Assembly (NCBI GenBank): GCA_965112735.1
Contig: OZ218964.1
Location: forward strand, 248,001 to 312,000
Reading direction: 5' to 3'
Length of the DNA stretch: 64,000 nt
DNA from: Phaeosaccion multiseriatum
Lineage: Eukaryota > Ochrophyta, other classes
Shown: one piece after another, positions 54,327-64,000 of the stretch
Position numbering within the stretch: the stretch's first letter is position 1
How the letters are laid out: every line of letters begins with the position of its first letter
Notes under the pieces: model-generated
The model's input: the letters and a program-made list of their open reading frames with translations, nothing else
What the model was told of the DNA's origin: nothing
The model's database searches: none
Program-made: the position numbers and the translations under genes

Positions 54327-57300
54327 ATGGCTGGTACCTCCCCTCTCGAGAGTTTGCCTTCTCTTGACGCTCATGCGACAGGAGGCAGTGATGAGGCCTC
54401 GCAGGCCTCGTACCCTAGCTTTAGCTCAGACGAGGGCGGGAGAGAAGCCGAGGCCGAGGCGACGGAGACGCCCAAGGGTGTAGCGGGCTCCCATAGCCAC
54501 GGGAGCAACTCGCCCAACACCAGGGAAACACTCAGTAACCAGCAGGAGGATGGGGAGGGGAGTAAGACGGAGATCGAGCGTGCCGAGGCGTCAACCCCTC
54601 CGACAAAAGGAGGCAGAGACCTGATCGAAGGAGGGCAAGGCGTAGAGACGGCGATGGAGGTACAAGAGAAGGTGGAAGAGGGGCCGGTCCAGGAGACGGA
54701 AAAGGGGGAGGAGACCAATGGGGAGGATGCAGGAGGAGAAGGGTGGCAGGACGGAACGGCAAGTGGAGAAGACAACGAGGAGGAGGAGGGTTATGAAGAG
54801 GACGACGAGTTCCGGGGTGCGAATCTCGAGGATCTTTGCTTTCCTTCGGCAAGGGACCCTTCGCCTGCTCCCAGCCAAGAGGAGAATGGAGACGTCAGAG
54901 CACTCCCCTATTCTCCCCCCCAATCCGCCCGCGGCCGGCGACGGGACGGCAAGGCTCCTGAGAGTCGGCCTGAGCACGAGCCCTGGGACATCCAGGTCGG
55001 ACAAGGGCTGGGATGCCATTCGTCCTTTGGTCCTCCTCCTTCTTCCAGAGCCACCACCGCGCCTGGTCCTGCTGCGCATCGGAAGGGAAGGCTACTAAAG
55101 AGAAGTCGCCCTGGGTATGACTCGCCGGGGGACAACACTCCTCACCCGTCTACCGCCACTGGAACAACAAGTCGACGACTGCGCAAGCCGGCGAGAGCCC
55201 CGAGCCCACTCTACCCGACAACGGAATGTGCTCACGGTATTGTAAGTAAGGGACCAAGGCCTCGCCTTGCCCTCTCCCATCGCCCGTCTGGGCTTTCTGC
55301 TCACATCCGCCCTTGTGCTTCTCCTCTTCGCTTTGCTGACTCACCGCGTCCGCAATCTAATCCGAACCGCAGCCCACTCGGTTGCTCAAGCGCTACGGAG
55401 GCCCAGGTGGTGGTGGCAGTGCCCGTCCTTCCCTTGGTACCACCACCCCACGTGCTCCCAAGAGTGCCATGGCCCTTCCCGCTGGAGAGCACCGCCCTAA
55501 ACCTCTGCCCCACTGCCCCAAGACCAGTGTAGGTCATTCGATTCGTTCTCCCCCTTCCCGCTGCTCTGTCTATTGGGATGGCCGAGGTAGTCCCAGGAAG
55601 GCCGCGACGGCAGGGGGGGGGAGACAAAGACAAGGGCTGGCGACGGAGGTGGAGGTGGAACGGATGGAGGAGGTGGAGGTCCTGAGGGCTGAGCTGTGGG
55701 AGACGCGCAGGAAACTGATGGGGATGGAGGCGAGGGCGGCAGGGAAGGCCACGGAGGCGGAGACGCTGTCCGCACTGTCCCGTCGCAAGATAAGGAGGCT
55801 GGAGGGAGATTTGTACGACGCCAGGCTGCAGTTGGCCGGGCATATGGCGACGGAGGAGCGGCGAGAGCGCGAGAGGTCCGTTGTGTGTGTGTGGTGTAGG
55901 GGGTAGGGGACGGAGGACGGGAGAACGGGGGCGCATGGTGGCTGGCCTGGTGACAACGGACCTTTCTCCGACCTTTCTCTCAAGACGTGCCCGGCCTGGG
56001 CATACGTCTACAAATCCCCCTCAGTTGTCTATCATGTCCTCTTCTCGGCGACCATGCCATGCCTCTCCTTGTCTCCTCGTCTGCCTCCCTGTCAATCTCT
56101 CTTTCTATCGCTGGTGGCATCCGTTACCCCTCACGACCACCGGCGCCCGCCTCCGCTGTGGATACCTTGTCAGAACTGCCCAGCTTGACGACTTGAGGAG
56201 CAAGCTCGGCAGGGTGTTGGATAGAACAAGTGGGGCACGCGAGAAGGCCAGCAGGCTGCAGAGAGACACCGAAGAGAGAGCCCAAGCGGCGCAGGAGAGG
56301 GAGCGAAAGGCCGAGAGGCGCGCGGCTCTGCTGGAGAGAGAGCTTGCCATACGCTGCGCTCAAGCAAGGAGAGAGAAGCTGGTGACTTGGACGGCCACAG
56401 CCAGGGACAAGGAGAGGGCTTGCAACAGGGTCAGGAAGGAGATGCTGGCCCAGCTGAGGCGGTATGTGGTGGAGAACGAATGGCTTCGGAGGGCAGTGCA
56501 GGGTCGATCCAAGCTTCGGCAGCTTCAGCAGCAGCAGCAGCAGGAGGAGGACGAGGAGGAGGAGGGGGGGGAGGAGCAGCAGCAGCAGCAGCAGGGTGCA
56601 AAGGAGGAGCAAGGGGGGCAGGGAGAGGGAGAGGCGGGTCGTGTCACAGCGCCTAGGATAGTGCCATCAAAAGCAGAGAGCAGCATTCCCAGAGCAGGAG
56701 CGAGTGTCACGCTTACCTCCTCCAAGAGACGCAAGTCCGATTCCTCTCCCCGAGAGGCTGCAAGAAGCAGTGACGTAGTCAAGAGAGGGCCGCGTCGAGA
56801 CCTGCTAGAGGAGCCAGAGCCGTTGGTGATGCATAAGGAGGAGAAGCGGGACTCGAATAGAAAGAAGCGCAAGAGGGCAAGAACCCAAGGGGCACTGCAA
56901 TCGTCCTGGCTGACGATCGCGCCGCTGCCGCTCACACAGCTCTGTGCAATGAGAGCGCGTATGGAGGAGCTTGTGGGCCGTGTGCAGGTGAGACAATCGC
57001 TCCCAGCGGGGGCGACGGAGGGAGGGAGGGAGGGAGGGAGCAGTTTCGCTCCAGAGGATTCGCTCCAGACAATTCCGGGGTGTGTCTCGCTTCTGTGGTG
57101 TTTGACTTGCCTTGCTTGCCCCTCTCACCGGACTCCTCAGGCCGCTGAGAAGGAGCGCGACTCTCTGGGCTGCCTCCTCGTGAGCGCCGAGAGGAGCATG
57201 GAGGCCATCGTTCGAAGGCAGGAGGACTTCAATCAGAGAGCGGCCGCCAGCAGCACCAACACCAGCTCCAGCCGAAGGACTGCCCCCCCCACGAGCTTGC

Positions 57301-57701
57301 TCAGGACGGGAGTACGCGGCAGCATCAGCGAGATGGGCAGCGTCGGAAGCATGACTGCGATGGAGTGTGTGTCTCCCTCATCAGCGACGATGGGTCGAGA
57401 TGGAGGTCCGTGGGCTCTCCCGCAGCAACAGCAACAGCAGTACCACCACCAACAGCAGCAACAACAGATTTCGGATCTCACGGCGCTGTTGGAGGCCGTC
57501 GAGAAGGAGAAGCGGGCGCTCCTTGCTGTGACTCCGCGAGAGAGAAGGACGGTGCTGACGACGGGCAGGCTGCTGCAAGTACGCAAAGTTAGCAAAGGAG
57601 GAGCGGTTTCGGAATCTGTACTCGGTCCAGGCGGGGCTGTGCGAGGCACCGCTATAAAGGACTCGGTTGATGTAGCGGCTCCTCCGACTGCTGGTTATCA
57701 T

Positions 57702-57733
<32 letters not shown>

Positions 57734-60700
57734 GCAAGAGGAGGGGGAGGAGGAGGAAGAGGGGCGGGAGGGGGAGGAGAAGGAAGCGGATGAGAAGGAG
57801 GAGGAGGAAGAGGGAGGGGAGGAGGAAGGGGAGGAGGACGAGGAGAAGGAGGAGGACGAGGAGGAGGACGAGGAGGAGGAGGAGGAGGAGAAGGAGGAGG
57901 AGGAGGAGGAGGAGAAGGAGAAGGAGAAGGAGGGGGAGGAGGAGGAGGAGGAAGAAGAAGAAGAAGAAGAAGAGGAGGATGATGACTACTCTATAGTGCA
58001 GCTTCTGCAGCACATCTTGGGCCTTCCATCATGTGCCCCCACGCATGATGTTCTCAGCGAGGTCATGCACTTAGCCGTCAGGGCAGGGCGGGGAGGAGAA
58101 GCAGGGGGGGAGGAGGGAGGGGGAGGGGGCGGAGGGGAAGGAGGGCAAGGAGGGGGAGGGGGAGGGGGCGGAGGAGGGAGAGGAGGAAGAGGGGGAAGAG
58201 GAAGAAGAGGACGAAGAGGACAGAGGAGAGCAGGAGACGGGAGAGGAGGAGAGATGAGAGGAGGAGACGGAAGGGGAGGGGGGGGGTTCAGGGGTCGGGA
58301 TGGTGAGAAAAGCGATGGTAGGCTCTTGGAAAGTCTACCGGATGAGCAAAGCTGCCTGGACTTGTTAGAGGGGTCGTCGATGGGCAACAGCAAAAGGACG
58401 GGGGGGGAGGAGGGCGGCCGGAAGCCAGGAGGGAGAGGCGGAGGAGGTGGTGGTGGTGGTGGTGGTGGTGGTGGTGGAGGAGCAGGAGGAGCAGAAGGAG
58501 GAGGAGGAGGAGGAGGAGGAGGAGGAGGAGGAGGAGGAGGAGGAGGAGGAGGAGGAGGAGGAGGAGGAGAAGGAGGAGGAGGAGGAGGAGGAGGAGGAGG
58601 AGGAGGAGAAGGAGAAGGAGAAGGAGCAGAAGGAGTACACGCCGATGCTGCGGCAGGGAAAGAGGCTGTGAAGGAGACCGTCTCCGCGCTGTCTTCGCAG
58701 CATGAGCTGCAGTCGCCAGTTGATGGAGCATTGCCCCCCCCAGAGACGCAGGAGGAGGCGGCCCACCCTGACGGTGGGACGAGCGGCGTGGGGTCGAACG
58801 CCATCGCCAGCACAGGTGCGGATGTTGAACATGTGCAGGTCCCACAGAGGCGGCGAAGTAGGGCGGGGTCCAAAAGCAACGGCAGAGGCAGGCCGCGGAG
58901 TGGTGATTCCAGCAGTAACCTGAGCAGCAACGGGAGCCAGAAGAGCAAGAGCAGCAAACCGAGAGGAAGCATGGGAGGCGTCAAGACTAGCACATCGGCT
59001 GGAGACGTCGCAGAGGCTGCCCTTGAAGAGTGGGCGGGCGGTGAGCGGCGCCCAAAGGGGCCAAACCTCGAAGGACTCCGCCAGACCATGTTCGTGCGTC
59101 GACCCATGAACGGAGTGCATGTGAGCTTGTCAGTGATGCTGCCAATCGGAGGGAAAGACGGACAAGAACAGAACAAGCAAGACCGAAAAGGCGGAGGAGG
59201 AGGAGGAGCAGCAGGGAGGGGAGAGAGGCCCTTGGTTGCGGAGCGGCAGGGAGAACCATCCCCTGACTTTGTGACCATCCTCGCCTACGACCCGCTGCTC
59301 GTAGGGCATATGCGGCTGGACATCAAGCTCAAGCAGGCCTTCCTGGCCTTCCCCTCTCAGCCCGATCTATACACAGGGGGCATTGAGTCTGTTCAGCTGC
59401 ACCAGGCCCTCCTGCAGCGGGTAGAGATAATGCCCACTAGTGTGGTCCGTGCCTTGCTCGATGATGCTCAGTATCGGCGGAACAGGGACAGCAGGGACAA
59501 GGTCAACAGGCAGAAGCAGCAGCAGCAGCAGCAGCAGCAGCGGGGGGCGGCGCAAGGCGATGTGGGGGAGGGGGGGGGGGCTGACGTCCCGCTCATCAAA
59601 CAGGCGAGTGAGTGAGTGAGTGAGTGAGTGAGTGAGTGAGTGAGTGAGTGGGTGAGTGAGTGGGTGAGTGAGTGAGTGAGTGAGTGAGTGAGTGAGTGAG
59701 TGGGTGAGTGAGTGAGTGAGTGGGTGAGTGAGTGAGTGAGTGAGTGAGTGAGTGAGGGAGGGACAGAGAGGGAGAGAGTGACGCAAGAACTCGAGAAAAA
59801 GTTTCCGTTTCAGAGAGATGACCAATATCGAGAACCGATACCCGATACCAACGCCTTGAGCCGTCCATCCAGTGCCATCCACTCACGCCTCCTGCCGCTC
59901 ACCCCTGCTTCTCTCTGCTTCGTTCTGCCTCTCCTCCTGCTCGTTCTTTGACTGACAACAACGAAAAACAGATTCGCGGATCCTTCGTCGGTCGCGGCAT
60001 GGAGGCGATGGACAAGGCGGGGATTGCCCTGCTGAGTCGCCACAGCCGCAACAGCAGACGCGATAAATCGGGCTTGAGAGAGAAGCCCGAGGAGGATGAG
60101 TCGCTGCTGGTGCTGCTGGGGGAAGATGGGGATGTAGTACATACTTCAAACCCGACAATGGGGGACGGGGGGGACTTGGCAGCTGCTGCTGTATCGCCAA
60201 CTGGTGATGGTGGTGGTGGTGGGAACTTCGCAGCGCAATCCGCAGCGGTACAGGCCCTGAGTTTGGCTACAAATGGCAACGCCTTTCAGATGGACGAGAT
60301 AGAGATTCTTGCCACTCGAGGGGCCAACTATTTCTACGAACCCCCGCCCCCTGATCTTGGCTCGGCAGGGGGAGGGGGAGGAGGGGGAGGGGGAGGGCGA
60401 GGGCCTCCGGCACCAAACATCATGGTCGACGATGTTCTCACGCTGCCCGTGGGGGTCACCGACGAGGACGAGAGCGAGAATGAGTACGAGTATGCATGTG
60501 AGGATGATGATTCTGACTATGATGATGACGAGGATGACAGCGACGAAGAGGAGGAGGGGGAGGAGGGGGAGGAAGAGGAAGAGGACGAAGAGGAGGATGA
60601 TGAGGAGGGGGAGGAGGAGGAGGGGAAGCAGGGGGAGGAAGAGGAAGAGGAAGAGGAAGAGGACGAAGAGGAGGATGATGAGGAGGGGGAGGAGGAGGAG

Positions 60701-60946
60701 GAGGAGAGGCGGGGGGGGGGTGGAGGGAGCAAGGGGGGGGAGCAGGCGCAGGAGGAGGAGGAGAAGGAGGAGGGGAAGGAACAGAAGGAGCAGGAGGAGC
60801 AGGAGGAGGAGGACGAAGAGGAGGAGGAGGAGTACGAGGACGATTACGAAGAGGAGGAGGAGGAGGAGAGGGGGGAGGGGCGAGGGGTTGACACCGGAGA
60901 CGTCAAAAAGAGTGTTCAAGTCTTGTCCCAAAAAGAAGGGAATTAA
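54327..60946 (+). CDS. large coiled-coil, low-complexity protein of unknown function
   Basis: Five exons: 54327-55241, 55373-55875, 56174-56987, 57141-59603, 59972-60946; 5670 nt, 1889 residues, phases fit. The last intron uses a GC donor (CAG|GCGAGT). First third: acidic, Ser/Pro/Glu-rich. Then a coiled coil rich in Arg/Glu/Ala heptads (LDDLRSKLGRVLDR, ERKAERRAALLERELAIR), a short second coiled region (DLTALLEAVEKEKRALLAV), long Glu- and Gly-runs, and one ordered-looking segment around FVTILAYDPLLVGHMRLD and GGIESVQLHQALLQRVEIMP. The C-terminus is a long Asp/Glu tail. No family recognised. Acidic tails and coiled coils fit a scaffold or chromatin-associated role, but that is guesswork. Confidence 0.8.
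58500..58625. repeat. (GGA)n run coding poly-Gly
   Basis: Roughly 40 GGA/GAA triplets within exon 4 of the coiled-coil gene, read as Gly with a few Glu. A GGT run precedes it (58448-58475). Confidence 0.93.
59604..59757. repeat. (GAGT)n array starting at a GC-type 5' splice site
   Basis: The intron of the coiled-coil gene opens GCGAGT and continues as about 38 GAGT/GGGT units. Each unit pair contains GTGAGT, a consensus donor, so the array is a run of potential 5' splice sites. Confidence 0.94.
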
Positions 60947-61244
60947 GAGTTGAGGACTTCAGTGCGCGATGCCTCGATGAAGAGCAAAGTACTGCATGTG
61001 TGTCATGAAGAGCAAAGTGCTGCTTGTGTGTCTGGCCATACTCGCGGCCCACAGATGGTCCAGGCTCTTGTATAACTCGTTCCTTTCGATATATCAATAT
61101 CAATGCTCCGACAGAGAGACAGACAGACCGCGGGACACACAGGCAGGGAGCAGACAAGGCAGACAGGGAGACAGGCAGTCAGGCAGACTGACAGGCACGT
61201 AGGAACGCAGGAAGGAGGGCAGGCAGGCAGGCAGCACGCCTCGC
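60947..61244. other. convergent intergenic region
   Basis: Shared 3' region of the coiled-coil gene (+) and SSRP1 (-). It holds a short direct repeat (gatgaagagcaaagt-like at about 60976 and 61004) and a CAGG/CAGA-rich stretch from 61110 to 61235. No gene seen. Confidence 0.6.
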
Positions 61245-63071
61245 TCAGTCACTGTCGCTGCTATCATCGCTACTGTCAGAGTCGTACGTTGCTACTGCTG
61301 CTGCTGCTGGTGCTGTGGCCTGGGCCTTTGCCTTAGCCTTAGGCTTGGCCTTCGTTTTGCCCTTTCCCTTGGACGAGCCCCCTCCCCCCTCCTCGCCATC
61401 ACTGTCGTCACTGTCGTCGTCGCTGCTGGGGTCGGCAGGAGGAGGTACATAGGTTTCCATCTCCTCCTTATATCTGATCTTGTCCTTGGCAACCATCTCG
61501 TCGTAGATGGCCCTCTTCTCTGGGGTGATTTCTCGCCATGCCACACCGAGGGCCTGAGGGGAGGGCAAGGTGGGGTAAGCAAGACGCAAACAAGACAGGG
61601 GCAGGCAGCAATTGGTGATACAGCAGCAACATGAAACGGCCAGCAACATGACCACGAACAATCTGTCTTTGTCTCTGTCTCTGTCTTATCTCCCTCTCTC
61701 TCTTTCTCTCCTTCCTCCCTTCTCCCTTCTCCCTCCCGCACTCCCACCCTCCTCCAACAACATCTCAGTTGAAAGACCTCTTTCCCCCTCCCAACACTCA
61801 CACATCTTTAAAACGAAACACCCTCTCTTGCCCTCTGCCCTCCTCATCCACCGCCCACGCACCTTGCCAACCTCCCCGAACTTGAGATCAGGTTGTTCCT
61901 TGACGATGTTGGGCCTCTGTTCCTTACTGAAGAACATGAAGGCTGACGAGGGGTTCTTCGGCGCGTTAGGATCCTTCTTCTTCTTCTTCTTCTTGCCCTT
62001 GCCCTTCTTGGCAGCCGGTGCCGCCTTCTTTTTGGCCTTTACTTTCCCCTCCGTATCTTTGTCCTTGCTGCTGTCGCCGCTGCTGCTACTCGCCTTCTTG
62101 GGCGAAGACTGTGAGGCACTGGCCTTTGCCTTCTTTGGTGAGGGCGGGGAATCGTCTCCTCCTCCTCCTCCTCCTCCTCCTCCTCCTCCTTCCTCGTCGC
62201 TGCTCTCGTCGCTGCCACTGTCTGCGTCCTCCCGCTTACGCTTCTCAGGCTTGGCCTTGGACTTGCTCTGGAGAGGGAGAGAGAGAGAAGCAGCAACAAA
62301 CACGAGCACTTGGAGGGTGAACACATGACGCCACTTTGTAGCTCTAAATAGAGGGATGCCGCGGGTGAAGAGTGGATGGACGCAAGGGCAGCGAACATCC
62401 TGGCAGCTTTCCATCTCAAGCAAAGTGAAACTCCACCTTCCTTCCTTCCTTCCTTCCTTCCTTCCTTCCTTCTTCCCTTCCTCTCTCCCTCCCTCATTCT
62501 CCCCCGCACCTTCTCGGCCTTCTTCTGCTTGGCCTTGGCCTTCGCCTTGCCTCCATCGCTATCACTACTCCCTCCGCCTGAGCCGTCCGAGTCCGACCCC
62601 GACCCCCCCCCGTCGTCATCATCCCCGTCGCTGGGCGGTGCGTAATCGTCGTCCTCCTCGCTCTCGTCGTCTTCTCCGTCGCTGCCCCCCCCCATCTGCA
62701 TGTAGGAGTCATTCTGACCATTCATTTCGCCAATGGCTTGTGCAAGAGCACTGCACTCGGATAAACATGCAAAAGAGACGAGAGAGGGGGGAGGGTGCGT
62801 CGGGCAAGGCCGGAACAGAGAGTGTCAGCAAGTGTCAGCAAGTGTCAGCAAGTGTCAGCAAGTGTCAGGTGTCAGGATCAACATCATGAGGCACAGCAGC
62901 TCTCTCCAGATCACGCGCTTAACGAAGTCAAGTATGCGTGTCACGTTTGTACTGAGTGATATGATATGGCCACGGATGTGAAACACGCCAAGCAGAGGAG
63001 GACCTCATGATGATGGATAGAGAACAGAACAGACCAGCATGAAGCAGACGGACACAGAGACACACATATAC

Positions 63072-63156
<85 letters not shown>

Positions 63157-63929
63157 TGAAACAAGCCTCCGCCCCCCAGCACGAGCACTCACCCCTTGGG
63201 GGCGTTGGAGTCGTCCTTGATGTTGCGGATGCGCAGCTGCTTTCCGTTGAGGAAGCTGTAGAGGCTGCCGTACTCCGTCTTGTTGATGCCCGAGAACACG
63301 AAGCTCTTTCCGTCGCCCCCCCCGTGGCTTTTGAGGTCGACTTTGAGATCGAAGCCGCGTGTGTTGCCGGTGCCTTGCGCGCCACCGTAGCGCTGTGAGG
63401 GGGTGCGAGGGAGGGGAGGGAGGCTTTAAGACATACGGCTCCCTTCGTGTTGTCCTTGCCTTTCCCCATGCTCTTGCCCTTGCCCCCCCCCCTCCTCATC
63501 CCTCACCCCTCACTCCGTACCTGGAACTCGATGCTCTCAACATCGGCGAACTTGATGACCTGTGTGGGCTTGTGGATGAAGATGAAGCTGCGCCTCAACG
63601 GGTAGAGGAAGCCCTCGTTGGCACTGAGGCTGCAGGTCACACACTTGCTACCTGGTGTCAGCGTAGCGAGGAAGGCAGCACTGAGTGAGAGAGAGTACAA
63701 GAGAGTAGAGAGAACTGAACACAGCCGTCAGCGAGAGGGGGTGGGGTGTGGGGATGGGAGGCGGATAACTGAGGCTCCGTCCACTACGAGCCCACCACGC
63801 TTACATACCGTCGACATTCTTGAAGCCCTCCGCCTTGGGCTCATAGACGGGCTTATTGCTCATCTCCTTGAAGATCTTGGCGATGATGTTGCACAGAGGA
63901 CCCTCCATCTCGGGGTTCAGACCGGCATA
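61245..63929 (-). CDS. SSRP1: SSRP1 (FACT complex HMG-box subunit), C-terminal part
   Basis: With SPT16, forms the FACT histone chaperone that handles nucleosomes during transcription and replication. Exons in the window: 63929-63809, 63651-63521, 63392-63193, 62750-62510, 62267-61863, 61553-61245; the N-terminal exons lie beyond the right edge. The middle PH-like domain shows GSKCVTCSLSANEGFLYPL, RSFIFIHKPTQVIKF and GKSFVFSGINKTEYGSLYSF. Then ALAQAIGEMN, an acidic Ser/Asp region (likely CK2 target), a Lys-rich nuclear region, and the HMG box starting DPNAPKNPSSAFMFF with ALGVAWREITPEKR. A second acidic Ser/Asp tail follows the HMG box (ends DSSDDSSDSD), found in some SSRP1 proteins but not all. 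Confidence 0.96.
62442..62477. repeat. (TTCC)n microsatellite in SSRP1 intron
   Basis: About nine TTCC units on the plus strand within the intron 62268-62509. Confidence 0.9.
62818..62878. repeat. 10-bp tandem repeat agtgtcagca in SSRP1 intron
   Basis: Five to six copies of agtgtcagca followed by shorter gtgtcagg copies, in the intron 62751-63192. Confidence 0.93.
63072..63154. repeat. (CAGA)n microsatellite in SSRP1 intron
   Basis: About 20 uninterrupted CAGA units in the same intron as the 10-bp repeat, about 40 bp after the donor on the coding strand. Confidence 0.95.
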
Positions 63930-64000
63930 CTAATCGAGGACAGCGGAGCGGGCCGAGAGAACAACAATAGACAATGTAAGACTAAGACCAAGAATGAACA

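Noticed and set aside
63072-63154. CRISPR-like array
   Set aside because: Simple CAGA tandem repeat without unique spacers, in an intron of a eukaryotic gene.

Overview
The window is nuclear DNA of a eukaryotic alga. Genes are dense, intron-rich and on both strands, with GT-AG and a few GC-AG introns and many microsatellites. Two genes (a dihydroxy-acid dehydratase and a fibrillin) begin with a signal peptide followed by a Phe-initial, Ser/Arg-rich stretch. That is the bipartite presequence of complex red-derived plastids (ochrophyte, haptophyte, cryptophyte or chromerid type). I cannot name the species. All exon models were worked out by hand from splice consensus and reading phase.

Layout: 1-14037 (-) is the 5' part of a large modular type I polyketide synthase that runs off the left edge. 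15463-15888 (-) is a small PARP-type zinc-finger protein. 16118-22110 (+) is a 16-exon plastid-targeted dihydroxy-acid dehydratase. 23019-23726 (-) is the SUMO E2 UBC9. 24525-29236 (+) is a SAC1-like phosphoinositide phosphatase with C-terminal membrane segments. 29766-30816 (-) is a secreted Gly/Arg/Tyr repeat protein. 32065-33731 (-) is a plastid fibrillin. 33861-38903 is a nested retroelement region: a 5'-truncated reverse transcriptase with an endonuclease-like C-terminus, interrupted by a tyrosine-recombinase element that carries direct repeats and a 202-bp-armed palindrome. 39129-47331 (-) is a 2172-residue protein with IQ, p25-alpha-like, B-box-like and WW segments. 47925-52833 (-) is a cyclic-nucleotide-binding/RGS protein. 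53022-53623 is a nearly pure 600-bp AGG array. 54327-60946 (+) is a coiled-coil, low-complexity protein of unknown function. 61245-63929 (-) is the C-terminal part of SSRP1, the HMG-box subunit of FACT, running off the right edge.

There is no operon logic; most genes are ordinary housekeeping or signalling genes. The unusual content is the PKS (first KS with Ser for Cys plus a nonsense codon, a single AT for two reducing modules, a frameshift, and a 1068-bp identical duplication between modules), the nested RT/recombinase structure, microsatellites anchored on 5' splice sites, and a 15-bp motif (TGTATCACCAACTGC) dispersed across unrelated genes.
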